Origin: Niastella populi
GTDB lineage: Bacteria; Bacteroidota; Bacteroidia; Chitinophagales; Chitinophagaceae
DNA: 64,000 nucleotides
Assembly: GCF_002078015.1 (NCBI RefSeq)
Contig: NZ_LWBP01000199.1
Span: forward strand, 1-64,000
Reading direction: 5' to 3'
Part shown: positions 27,442-35,781 of the stretch, in pieces
Layout of the letters: the number at the start of each line of letters is the position of its first letter
How positions within the stretch are numbered: position 1 is the stretch's first letter
The notes under the pieces: generated by a model
What the model was told of the DNA's origin: nothing
The model's database searches: none
Seen by the model: only the letters and a program-made list of their open reading frames with translations
Translations under genes and position numbers: made by a program

Positions 27442-28191
27442 ATGAAACAAATAGCCTTTATGCTGCTGCTGGCAGCTTCTGCCCTATCCTCTTTAGGCCA
27501 GGGCCTTACCGAAACCAAATACTGGGATAAAAAAGGTGACAGTACCGGTAAAGAGAATGCAGTTGCATATACTGTAACTACCTATGCAGATACCTCCAAA
27601 AGAGCATACACTAATAAACGTTACGCAATTAACGGGCAGCTGAGATCGGAAATTTCCTATTATGACAGCAGCGGTAAAAGATGGCAATATGAAGGAAGCT
27701 ATCTGACCTATCACGATGATGGCAAACCAAAAATAAAAGGCAGTTTTACAAAAAGCAAATTGAATGGTGAGTTAACTACCTGGCATGCCAACGGGCAGTT
27801 AAAAAGAAAAGATCAATATGTACTGGATTCATTGATCAGCGGCCATTGCTATACAGCTACGGGCCAGGATACAACCTGGTTCCCTTTTCATATTTCTTTT
27901 AAGTATGGAAATGACATAATGGAAATATCGCGTTTAATTGGTAAAAATATCAGATATCCGAGAGCCGCTTATAAAGCTGGTGTTGAAGGCACCGTGCAGA
28001 TCCAGTTCATTGTTGAAAAGGATGCCAGCCTGTCGCATGTAAAAATACGCCGTTCAGTAAATGCAGAGATCGATGAAGAAGCATTACGGGTTTTCAATTC
28101 GATGCCGGCACGCTGGAAACCAGCTTTGGAAGATGGCGAGCCGCAGCGGGGATATGGCATTCTGCCAATCATATTCAAATTAGAGAGGTGA
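27442..28191 (+). CDS. TonB C-terminal-domain protein with MORN-like repeats
   Basis: The product has 249 residues with a signal peptide to about residue 20. The middle has two or three MORN-variant units (KGSFTKSKLNGELTTWHANG, GQLKRKDQYV), and the C-terminal 90 residues are a TonB_C domain (YPRAAYKAGVEGTVQIQFIV, then IDEEALRVFNSMPARWKPA). Such MORN-TonB_C proteins occur in many Bacteroidota. They lack a cytoplasmic anchor, so they are unlikely to energise receptors and may instead bind envelope proteins. It stands alone, with its 3' end 31 bases from the stop of the convergent large NTPase gene. Confidence 0.85.
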   Translation: MKQIAFMLLLAASALSSLGQGLTETKYWDKKGDSTGKENAVAYTVTTYADTSKRAYTNKRYAINGQLRSEISYYDSSGKRWQYEGSYLTYHDDGKPKIKGSFTKSKLNGELTTWHANGQLKRKDQYVLDSLISGHCYTATGQDTTWFPFHISFKYGNDIMEISRLIGKNIRYPRAAYKAGVEGTVQIQFIVEKDASLSHVKIRRSVNAEIDEEALRVFNSMPARWKPALEDGEPQRGYGILPIIFKLER

Positions 28192-28221
28192 AATAAAGTT
28201 GGTATGTGCTATGGATTGCAA

Positions 28222-31200
28222 CTAGTTAATCGTTTTTTTTCCTGGGAATGGCGGCTGAGTGGCACCAGATGGTATGGGTGATGCTATAAAGCTATTGAAT
28301 GATGAACTGGTCCTTACTCCGTGCATGCGGCATTCCTTTATTCCATTTATTAGTTTATCGTTCACCAGTAAATACCTGTCCATCGCCGCACCAAAATGGT
28401 AGGCAGCATCATTAAGATCATCTTCGAGATAAAGAATATCATTGATGGCCGATTTGTAATCGTCACCACCTGAATGTAACTTGATTGCCTTGTCATAATA
28501 ATGGGCGCCCATTTCATAATTATATTCCTTATTGAGAAGGTTGTTGTAGTTTTTGTGCGGAGAAATATTTTTCATATAGTGAAGCCTTGTTTCATCAAGT
28601 ATTGTCCGTGATATACCCATATTGTTTTCACCTGAGTTATTTATTGTAAAAAAGCGGCCAAGCTTAAGATAATGATAGGCTAAGAAGCCATTTCCCAGCA
28701 AATAGTCATTGTCGTATATATCCATTATTTGAACAATGGAAACCAGGCAATGAACATATTCCAGACAATATCTGGCTATTTCTTTATCATCTTTCAACTC
28801 TTTCTTCAATTCCAGCCTTTTTTCGTTCAATTTGGCACAATAGGTCAATTCAATTAGACGCATGTATTGAGTAGAGATTGTAAAAATAAAATCTGAAAAC
28901 GAGGGTAATTGCTTTATATTAAGTTCCTCAATTTTTAATTTAATATGAGCAAAAAGAATAACTCCTTCTCTGGTATCAGGAAAATTCGAAAGATTGTGTC
29001 TGATCTTTACTTTTACGTCTGGAAAAACCTTACCATTTTCCTGGTTTTTTTTATCGAAATGCTTTTCAAATTTCTTCTGGTCATGCAGGTCTGAGAATTC
29101 TGAATTATGAGATGCGGTTTCAAGTATCGGCGCTAATATGAGTTTTTCCAGTACGTAAAGAAAAGGAGTAACGGCAGTTTTATCCTCCTGTTCGCCTAAA
29201 ACCAGGCGAAACAGATATAGTATTTTACGTAATTGAAAACTGTAGCTCCGTATCCTGCTTGCCTTCTGAAAATAATAAGCCGATAAATAATAACAACAGA
29301 CGATTGTTTTTACACTCAATTCGGGTTGCTTCCGGTTAAAAAGGCTGTTAAGTATATCAAAATCTTCCATGCCCGGTTTGCTATCAGTATTGCAGGGCGA
29401 CTTTAATTCAGAATTGTTCACCTTACTCAGATCTAATGACACGTCCTTAAGCTTATTCGCATCAAATATATCTTTCAATTGATGAATGTCGTTACCGTCG
29501 GGAGTTTTCAACATTGATAAAAGGCAATCCCCCAAATGAGACAGATAGTTGGCAATATATTTATAGTGGATTTTTGTCAGAGCTGTATTATGGATGGTGA
29601 AATTACGGGGCCGTACTGCTTTGATAATTCCTAAAATATAGGAATTTCGAACAGGGCATATTAAAAAGCCATCAATTCGCTTCAATACATATTGCATTCC
29701 CAAAATATACATATTCATGGCTATTACAGGAACCCTGTATTCCCCGGCAAATTGTTTTACATAAGGCAGGTGAAAATTTATTATTTGCTCAATTTCTTTC
29801 AAATACGGCTGTGGTATCTGACCTGTGATCTTTTCCGGGTGCCATTCTGCAAACCTGATACTGTTTTTGAGATACAGAAGATTGCCCAACTGCATAAAGA
29901 AATTGGAAATAATGGAGGTGTTGGTTCCGCAGTGTTGGCCTATTCTATCTGCGAGGGAAAGGAATCCGCCAAGGGTTACGGCTGTTTTTGTAGAGGTGAT
30001 CCCTTCTACCCCCATCTTTTCCTGGATGACCATCTTAGCCAAAAATGCCTGATTGGCAATCTGGAGCAGGTCGCTTAATGAGGAATTGAGTTTGCTTACT
30101 TTTTCCTGGTTCCCGATCAAATATGCATTGTCAGCTTGCGCTTCGTGGTCTGATAACCGGGCATAAATGAAGTTTTTAGTATCAAGAACGGCATCGGAGT
30201 ATAATGCCAGGGCTTCCTCAAATGATTTCACTTTTTCAAAGACCAACCCAAGTTTGAGTTTATATTTGACCTGTATTACATAGTCTTTCATGCTTGCAGA
30301 TGAACAATTGCTTTGCAATACTCTCAAAATTTCCGAATAAGCGATTATGGCTTCATCATATTCCTGGTCGAAAGAGTGGAGGTCGCCCAATATCCCATTC
30401 AGATAAGCATTTGAATATACCGACACCTGCCCCCCTTGCTGATCGTTTCCGGCATTTCTGGCAATATCTTTTAATTTTTTCCTTACGTGTTGTTTAATGA
30501 GGTACGATTCATCTAACGTAAAATTAAAAGCGGCGGATTCCTCTTCAAACGTTTTTGATAAATAGAACATTTCATTCACTGTCTTATTATAATACTTATA
30601 GTCGAACAACCCTATTTCGGTTTCGCGTATATGATTAAGCGATAGAAACTCAATAATGTGTTTGATATGGTCACGTAACGCAGGTGTTCGGGATGCGGAA
30701 AGCACCTCAGGCATCAGCTCAAGGTGAGTTAATGAAAAAGCAAAAGGATGAAATTTGAGGAAATGATCGAACAGAAAAGAAAGTGAAACAACCAGGTGAT
30801 CGCTGTATTTTTTAAAACTGGTGCCATATCGTACAATAAAAGGCCGGTACAGATAACTGATGAATCCTATTCGTTGTTGCTGCCGGAAATCAAAATACAG
30901 AAAGTTACCTGTTTCATCACCTTTTCCCCATATCGAAATCAAATTTTTGTTATCTGGTTTCACCGGAAGGCCGATCCTTACGAACTCATGGATCAGTCTG
31001 ATCAGTTTTTTAGGCGATCCATTGCTTCTATAGGTAAGGTAAACAACAAAATTTTGCAGTAACAGGTTTACCTTAATAGCGTCATTGATATAATTTTCCT
31101 TCTTTCCCTGATATTTATCTGGATCTACATCATAAAGGCTATTAGTACCCATTGTTTTATGATGTATTAGCTGATACAGGTACTCCTGTATACCTGTACT

Positions 31201-32532
31201 TAAAGAAGTACTGTCCTCGAAGTTTTTCTTTAAGAGACTATCTATATAAAAAACATATGTAAAAATACTGCTAATGGAAGACTGACGATCGGCAATATCG
31301 GCCATAGACGCATCAAACATTTCACGCCCTGCTATAAAAACAAAAGGAGCCTCCGTATTGGTAAAGAAACTTTTTAAACCTGAAATGATTTGCTGAATAG
31401 CCTGCACTCTTGTCCGCAATTGGTCGAAATAAAGTTTTTCCTGTGCCTGGTCTGTCGTACCAGTCGTGTTTTCTGTTATAGGTGGTTGTTCTACTTTATC
31501 CAATTCATCGAAAATAAAAATAAATTTTCGTTTCAGTTTGTCTGCTATCTTATTTATAATCCTGTTTAATTCGCCCTCAATTTCCTTGGCTGATGCAATA
31601 GGATAACTTTCCACTTTCTTAGGCCCGCTTAATTTGAACACAGAACCCAGTTGCTCCAACGATAACTCGCTTTCGCTATCATTTTCGAACGACATGGCTG
31701 CATGACAACGCTTGTCGAGGTTATCCAATCTGTTATAAATATCATATCGTTGACTAAAGAACCTTATCGTTAGGAGTAAAATAAATATGAGGCCTGTGGT
31801 GATCAGAAAGCCGGGAATAAAAAAGCGTTTCAACAATTCCGTTACAGCAGACACGGAAATATAACCGTGGGAAGTACTGAATGCTTTCGCAAACTCATCA
31901 TTTTTGTACAGAAACAATAAAGAGGTAAGTACAAATAAACCACAGAATATTCTTAACATCAGACTGAGCAGTCGTTCCCACCAAAGGTATCTATCGATCT
32001 TCTCATACGATCTTAATTTGTCTTTGAGATTACCTACCAATTGTTGAAATATTTCAGTCTCGGTTGGGTTATTGGAGGAGATAGTAAGTGTTATTGGTGT
32101 AAGCTTTCCATTCTTATCCAAGCGGGAATCATTATACTCACTAATTGCTATATTTACAAAACTGGTTTTTCCCATTCCCCTATAACCTGTTACGAGAAAT
32201 ACGCCTTTGCCCGACTCGAGCATCTTACCGAATTTCTCAAGCAAGCCATCCCTGCCCACGACAAAGGGCTTGAATTCGGAGGAAGAATTTTCGGCGTTAT
32301 CTTTTTGACGTTTGAAAAGCTTTTTATTCCACTTCCGGAAAATACCCATATTCCCCTCTTTCTCTTTAGGCTGTTGCTTATCCTGTAATTTAGGCGATCG
32401 ATTTTTATGGGGTAGGTTGTCAAAAATAAATGTGCCATTTAGCTTGATTGCCATCCCTTTGACAAAAGTTTCGGGACGATCTGATTCCTCAAACAACTCG
32501 TTTTCGGCACCTGAAGTGTTACTTTCACTCAT
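28222..32532 (-). CDS. Very large membrane P-loop NTPase (KAP-like) with helical/TPR C-terminal half
   Basis: The product has 1436 residues from ATG 32532. Residues 1-85 are polar and unassigned. FKPFVVGRDGLLEKF (about 87-101) opens the NTPase, with Walker A GYRGMGKTS at 116-124 (Lys122) and Walker B IFIFDELDK at 338-346 (Asp342, Glu343). Two hydrophobic helices (about 188-209 and 237-258) lie between Walker A and B. FVFIAGREMFD at about 397-407 looks like a sensor strand. The rest is alpha-helical with TPR-like stretches (about 700-800). Membrane helices inserted inside the NTPase core are the hallmark of KAP NTPases (Kidins220, PifA); STAND-type ATPases are the alternative. It is unlinked, in AT-richer DNA. 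Function unknown; membrane signalling or phage defence are possible inferences. Confidence 0.8.
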   Translation of the reverse strand: MSESNTSGAENELFEESDRPETFVKGMAIKLNGTFIFDNLPHKNRSPKLQDKQQPKEKEGNMGIFRKWNKKLFKRQKDNAENSSSEFKPFVVGRDGLLEKFGKMLESGKGVFLVTGYRGMGKTSFVNIAISEYNDSRLDKNGKLTPITLTISSNNPTETEIFQQLVGNLKDKLRSYEKIDRYLWWERLLSLMLRIFCGLFVLTSLLFLYKNDEFAKAFSTSHGYISVSAVTELLKRFFIPGFLITTGLIFILLLTIRFFSQRYDIYNRLDNLDKRCHAAMSFENDSESELSLEQLGSVFKLSGPKKVESYPIASAKEIEGELNRIINKIADKLKRKFIFIFDELDKVEQPPITENTTGTTDQAQEKLYFDQLRTRVQAIQQIISGLKSFFTNTEAPFVFIAGREMFDASMADIADRQSSISSIFTYVFYIDSLLKKNFEDSTSLSTGIQEYLYQLIHHKTMGTNSLYDVDPDKYQGKKENYINDAIKVNLLLQNFVVYLTYRSNGSPKKLIRLIHEFVRIGLPVKPDNKNLISIWGKGDETGNFLYFDFRQQQRIGFISYLYRPFIVRYGTSFKKYSDHLVVSLSFLFDHFLKFHPFAFSLTHLELMPEVLSASRTPALRDHIKHIIEFLSLNHIRETEIGLFDYKYYNKTVNEMFYLSKTFEEESAAFNFTLDESYLIKQHVRKKLKDIARNAGNDQQGGQVSVYSNAYLNGILGDLHSFDQEYDEAIIAYSEILRVLQSNCSSASMKDYVIQVKYKLKLGLVFEKVKSFEEALALYSDAVLDTKNFIYARLSDHEAQADNAYLIGNQEKVSKLNSSLSDLLQIANQAFLAKMVIQEKMGVEGITSTKTAVTLGGFLSLADRIGQHCGTNTSIISNFFMQLGNLLYLKNSIRFAEWHPEKITGQIPQPYLKEIEQIINFHLPYVKQFAGEYRVPVIAMNMYILGMQYVLKRIDGFLICPVRNSYILGIIKAVRPRNFTIHNTALTKIHYKYIANYLSHLGDCLLSMLKTPDGNDIHQLKDIFDANKLKDVSLDLSKVNNSELKSPCNTDSKPGMEDFDILNSLFNRKQPELSVKTIVCCYYLSAYYFQKASRIRSYSFQLRKILYLFRLVLGEQEDKTAVTPFLYVLEKLILAPILETASHNSEFSDLHDQKKFEKHFDKKNQENGKVFPDVKVKIRHNLSNFPDTREGVILFAHIKLKIEELNIKQLPSFSDFIFTISTQYMRLIELTYCAKLNEKRLELKKELKDDKEIARYCLEYVHCLVSIVQIMDIYDNDYLLGNGFLAYHYLKLGRFFTINNSGENNMGISRTILDETRLHYMKNISPHKNYNNLLNKEYNYEMGAHYYDKAIKLHSGGDDYKSAINDILYLEDDLNDAAYHFGAAMDRYLLVNDKLINGIKECRMHGVRTSSSFNSFIASPIPSGATQPPFPGKKTIN

Positions 32533-33054
32533 AAAAATGCGGGTCCTTTAGTATTTTTCGAAATAATGTTAAAAGTTATAGGCTTCAAAAGGATTGGGAA
32601 AGGAAACACAAGGTGAGGATTGGGATACTAATGAAAGAGTAAGCGATAATGATGTTTTGAATAGAACAGGGGGAAGATAATTGATGACCATTAATTAACC
32701 AACAAACCGTGCTTGATATAGATCATTTTTTTCACTTCAAATTCGCTCAGCCGTATGAGTGTTCGGTACACATTTGTTAGTGGCTATTTATTTTCATTAG
32801 AAAGTAAAATAACATCCTGGAGTAATAATAAACTGTGAAAAGGATTGTAAGGTATGAAGATATTATTCCACGACAGTGAGTAAAGGTATAAATAGAATAT
32901 GAGTTGTAATTAATGAAGGAAGCAGGAAAGTTTACCATTCAAATTTATGGTTAAGGTAATTGTAGCAAAGCCATTTTATACTCTCCTAAAAAAGAAGATT
33001 TAGCATGCTACGCACGGAAACAGTCGAGACCGGGACATTGGATTTGATCAAAAG
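32533..33054. other. Intergenic region, 522 bases, AT-rich
   Basis: It lies between the large NTPase gene and the DUF2200 gene. It is visibly more AT-rich than the rest of the window, has no plausible reading frame on either strand and shows no clear promoter element or hairpin. I see nothing I can name in it. Confidence 0.5.
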
Positions 33055-33414
33055 CTATCCCCGCAGGATCTTTTCCATTTTCCTGCCTTTTGCCAGTTCA
33101 TCCACCAGTTTGTCCATATACCTGGCCTGTTGTGTCAGTGGATCCTCGATCTCTTCCACCCGGTATCCACAGATCGCTCCGGTAATGAGACCGGCATTGG
33201 GGTTTAGCGTGGCCCGCTCGAAGAATGTTTCAAATGTTACTTTTTCTTTTATCAGTTGCTGCAACATCTTGTTATCGAAACCGGTTAGCCATTGTATTAC
33301 CTGGTTTAATTCTTCTTTTGTGCGCCCTTTTTTCTCTACTTTTTCCACATACATAGGATAAACAGAGGCAAACGTAAGTTTTGCAATGCGTTCACGATGT
33401 TTGTCGGGATTCAT
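33055..33414 (-). CDS. DUF2200 family protein
   Basis: The product has 119 residues from ATG 33414 (ATG 33417 would add one Met). The whole length matches DUF2200: LTFASVYPMYVEKVEKKGRT, VIQWLTGFD, FFERATLNPNAGLITGAICG and VEEIEDPLTQQARYMDKLVD, ending GRKMEKILRG. It is a small cytoplasmic all-helical protein, widespread but uncharacterised. It is a monocistronic gene. Confidence 0.9.
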   Translation of the reverse strand: MNPDKHRERIAKLTFASVYPMYVEKVEKKGRTKEELNQVIQWLTGFDNKMLQQLIKEKVTFETFFERATLNPNAGLITGAICGYRVEEIEDPLTQQARYMDKLVDELAKGRKMEKILRG

Positions 33415-33493
33415 CATGCCTTTGTATTTTAACGTTAATGTGATAACGAAGATACAAAATTAGATATTTTTTGGGGCCGCTGCCCTGATTCGC

Positions 33494-33527
33494 AAAAAAA
33501 GCCCGTACCGGTATAACCGGAACGGGC
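33494..33527 (-). terminator. Terminator of the beta-helix lipoprotein gene
   Basis: AGCCCGT-A-CCGGT (33500-33512) pairs with ACCGG-A-ACGGGCT (33515-33527), with an A-A mismatch. On the minus strand it is followed by seven T. It lies 43 bases after the stop at 33570. Confidence 0.88.
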
Positions 33528-33569
33528 TGGGCTTATCGTGACTGCCCGATCTGAAATACTGTTTGTTCA

Positions 33570-35114
33570 TTATTGCTGGTAGGCGCCTATGTCAACAGCG
33601 CCGTTAACTACCCTCGGTTTGCCTTCGAGATCTTTTTCTGAAGCATCTGTGATCCAGGCCGGATTGCCTGTGCGTAAGCAGGGGCTGCCTGTTTTCACAT
33701 GCAGATCGGGAGTAGTTCCTACATTGATGAAAAGCGGGTCTTTGAATGCCGAATGCGCATCCTGCCCGGTTTTGGATCTATAGCCGGCGAAGGTATCGTA
33801 ACCGGTATTACGCCAGTTTATCCAGATGTCGGAGGCGTTCCCTCCCGGTGTATACCAAACATTATAGTCGATGACATTACCCGATTGCGGCGAAATATTC
33901 TCCAATGAGAACAGGGTGTTCTGATTATTGGTATAAAAGACATTATTTCCGATAGTACAATTGGAAGCTTTTGTCATATAGAACTCCCCGGAGCCATCAT
34001 TGAGGGTATTATTCTTAAACAGGGTATTATTCCTGAAGACAGAATTGATCACCTGCCCGCTTGTACCGGAGTCATAGCCGCCGATGGCAATACCGGTAAC
34101 CTCGTTCAGATAGATCAGGTTATTGGTGACGATGATATTACTTGCTGTGCCATTCTCTTCATGGCCCACTTCAATTCCATATCCATTTTGGTAAGTTATG
34201 TTCCGGTCAATTTTAATGTCCCGGCCGCCATCGACATATATCCCCGCGCTTGTTGCATAATCGGCCCTGTTGTTGAAGCAGGTATTTCCCCTGATAAGGC
34301 CATTGCGCGCCTGATCTACCTGGGCATTGGAGCTTACTCCATAATGTCCGATCGCTGCAATGCCAATGTTCGAATTGTCGTGTACGTTGTTGTTGGTAAT
34401 AGTGAAACCGTCGATGTTGCCATCTAAAGATAATGACTCGCTGTAGCCGGTGATGTTGTTGGCGAATTCACAACTGTCGATCACCAGGTTGGTAATGGCA
34501 TTTGCCTGCGCAGCTCCATAACCATATACGATAAATGGTTGCGAATTTTGACTGTTACCCGGGGTTGTTGAGGCGCTGGCGGTCCAGTTAATGCGTTTAA
34601 CCTTCACATTACGGAAGGTAAGATCACTGGCGCCGCCGTTCTTACCTGCCGAAACCAGGATACCCACTGCATTGTTCTTCGTAATATTTTGTATTGTGAG
34701 ATTACTGAACACGAGATATTTCCTGTCGGTGATGGTAAGAATGGTAGTGCCTGATATTTTTGAGCCATCGATGATCACCTGCTCATTATTGTAACTTGTG
34801 AAGGTGACAGGGTTTCCCGCAGTACCGTTAACCCGTACCGTAAGTTGTTCAAAGTAAGTTCCTCCTTTGATCATCACCGTACTTCCGGCTACGGCGGTAC
34901 TAAAAGATTTCTGGATCGTTTTCCAGGCGGTGGCAAGGGTTAAACCGTCATTCTGGTCGTTGCCCTGCGCTCCATCAACATAATAAATACGAATGGCAGA
35001 CGGGTTGGCAAGGTTGTCTTTAGGATTTTCAGTACTATCTTTTACAATAGCATCTTTTTTACAGGAAAAACAAAAAAAGAGAAAGGATAGAATTAAAATG
35101 TTGCGCATTAACAT
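33570..35114 (-). CDS. Right-handed parallel beta-helix lipoprotein
   Basis: The product has 514 residues from ATG 35114; ATG 35108 is an equal alternative, and the frame is open further upstream but without a signal peptide. The lipoprotein signal ends CFSC (Cys18). IYYVDGAQGNDQNDGLTLATAW (about 45-65) is the DUF1565-type opening of surface beta-helix proteins. Repeating rungs then carry Asn/Val/Ile patterns such as NNNVHDNSNIGIAAIG and GIEVGHEENGTASNIIVTNN. Proteins of this fold are often polysaccharide lyases or surface adhesins; no lyase catalytic set is evident, so activity is uncertain. It lies at the outer-membrane surface and is monocistronic. Confidence 0.85.
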   Translation of the reverse strand: MLMRNILILSFLFFCFSCKKDAIVKDSTENPKDNLANPSAIRIYYVDGAQGNDQNDGLTLATAWKTIQKSFSTAVAGSTVMIKGGTYFEQLTVRVNGTAGNPVTFTSYNNEQVIIDGSKISGTTILTITDRKYLVFSNLTIQNITKNNAVGILVSAGKNGGASDLTFRNVKVKRINWTASASTTPGNSQNSQPFIVYGYGAAQANAITNLVIDSCEFANNITGYSESLSLDGNIDGFTITNNNVHDNSNIGIAAIGHYGVSSNAQVDQARNGLIRGNTCFNNRADYATSAGIYVDGGRDIKIDRNITYQNGYGIEVGHEENGTASNIIVTNNLIYLNEVTGIAIGGYDSGTSGQVINSVFRNNTLFKNNTLNDGSGEFYMTKASNCTIGNNVFYTNNQNTLFSLENISPQSGNVIDYNVWYTPGGNASDIWINWRNTGYDTFAGYRSKTGQDAHSAFKDPLFINVGTTPDLHVKTGSPCLRTGNPAWITDASEKDLEGKPRVVNGAVDIGAYQQ

Positions 35115-35277
35115 AAGGTTTGATTTGTTAATGCCCCCAATAGAAAAAATAGTGCCGTTTTTGCCGTTACCTAAATAGATATTTACCTGTAATATGAACA
35201 TTAAAACGACTGCTCCACTTTGCGATAGCGAAATGAAGTCGCGCAATCGATTGATCAGGCTGCTGAAAAAAATTAAC

Positions 35278-35571
35278 TTACCATACCTGGTATATTTCCC
35301 GGGAACCTGTCAGGTACATTTCATGGTATCCGGCCATTTTTTCCTGCATCTTTTTCGATTTCTCCACATCCTTTTTCATGTCTTCCCAGCTTTTTTCGTA
35401 AGCAGTGAGGTTGTCGTATTTGCTTACCATTATTACCCGGTTGTATTGTCCGGTCATGTCGGTCATCACGCTTACGAATTCATTGTCGTCCGACATCACT
35501 TCTTTGAACAGTTTGGCCAGTTTTGATGCATTACCGGGTTTGCAGATGAAAATGTCGTGTACTAAGATCAT
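35278..35571 (-). CDS. Small dimeric alpha/beta-barrel protein (NIPSNAP/ABM-like)
   Basis: The product has 97 residues in a single ferredoxin-like alpha+beta module: first strand ILVHDIFICKP, helix SKLAKLFKEVM, middle strands FVSVMTDMTGQYNRVIMVSKYDNL, then helix and C-terminal strand YLTGSREIYQVW. This order fits NIPSNAP or antibiotic-biosynthesis-monooxygenase families, which form dimeric barrels binding small hydrophobic ligands in the cytoplasm. No catalytic residue set can be assigned. Two palindromic operator-like sites lie just upstream (35582-35609), suggesting dedicated regulation. Confidence 0.7.
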   Translation of the reverse strand: MILVHDIFICKPGNASKLAKLFKEVMSDDNEFVSVMTDMTGQYNRVIMVSKYDNLTAYEKSWEDMKKDVEKSKKMQEKMAGYHEMYLTGSREIYQVW

Positions 35572-35581
35572 AGCTGAATGA

Positions 35582-35609
35582 TTTTAATTAAAGTTACTTT
35601 AATTAAAGT
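35582..35609. promoter_or_regulatory. Two tandem palindromic operator-like sites
   Basis: TTTAATTAAA occurs at 35583-35592 and 35598-35607, centre to centre 15 bases. The second is part of a perfect 14-base palindrome ACTTTAATTAAAGT (35596-35609). They lie 11 to 38 bases upstream of the start at 35571, the place for a repressor to block transcription. The regulator is unknown. Confidence 0.5.
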
Positions 35610-35781
35610 TTACATATTTATTAATTGATGGGTGTTATGTTCAAAGGTTCGCCACCGGCCACGAACGGCTTGCGGATCAGATAAAGAATTGATTTAAATA
35701 TTGAAACGGTATTATTTTGGGCTGAATCATTTAGCCGTGGTCGTCATCGTTATAAGAAGTAATGAAGTTTGTTGCGGAAAA

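Noticed and set aside
32533-33054. Search for a second gene of a defence operon beside the large NTPase
   Set aside because: No frame on either strand in this gap or the next genes (DUF2200, TonB/MORN) is a plausible toxin or effector partner.
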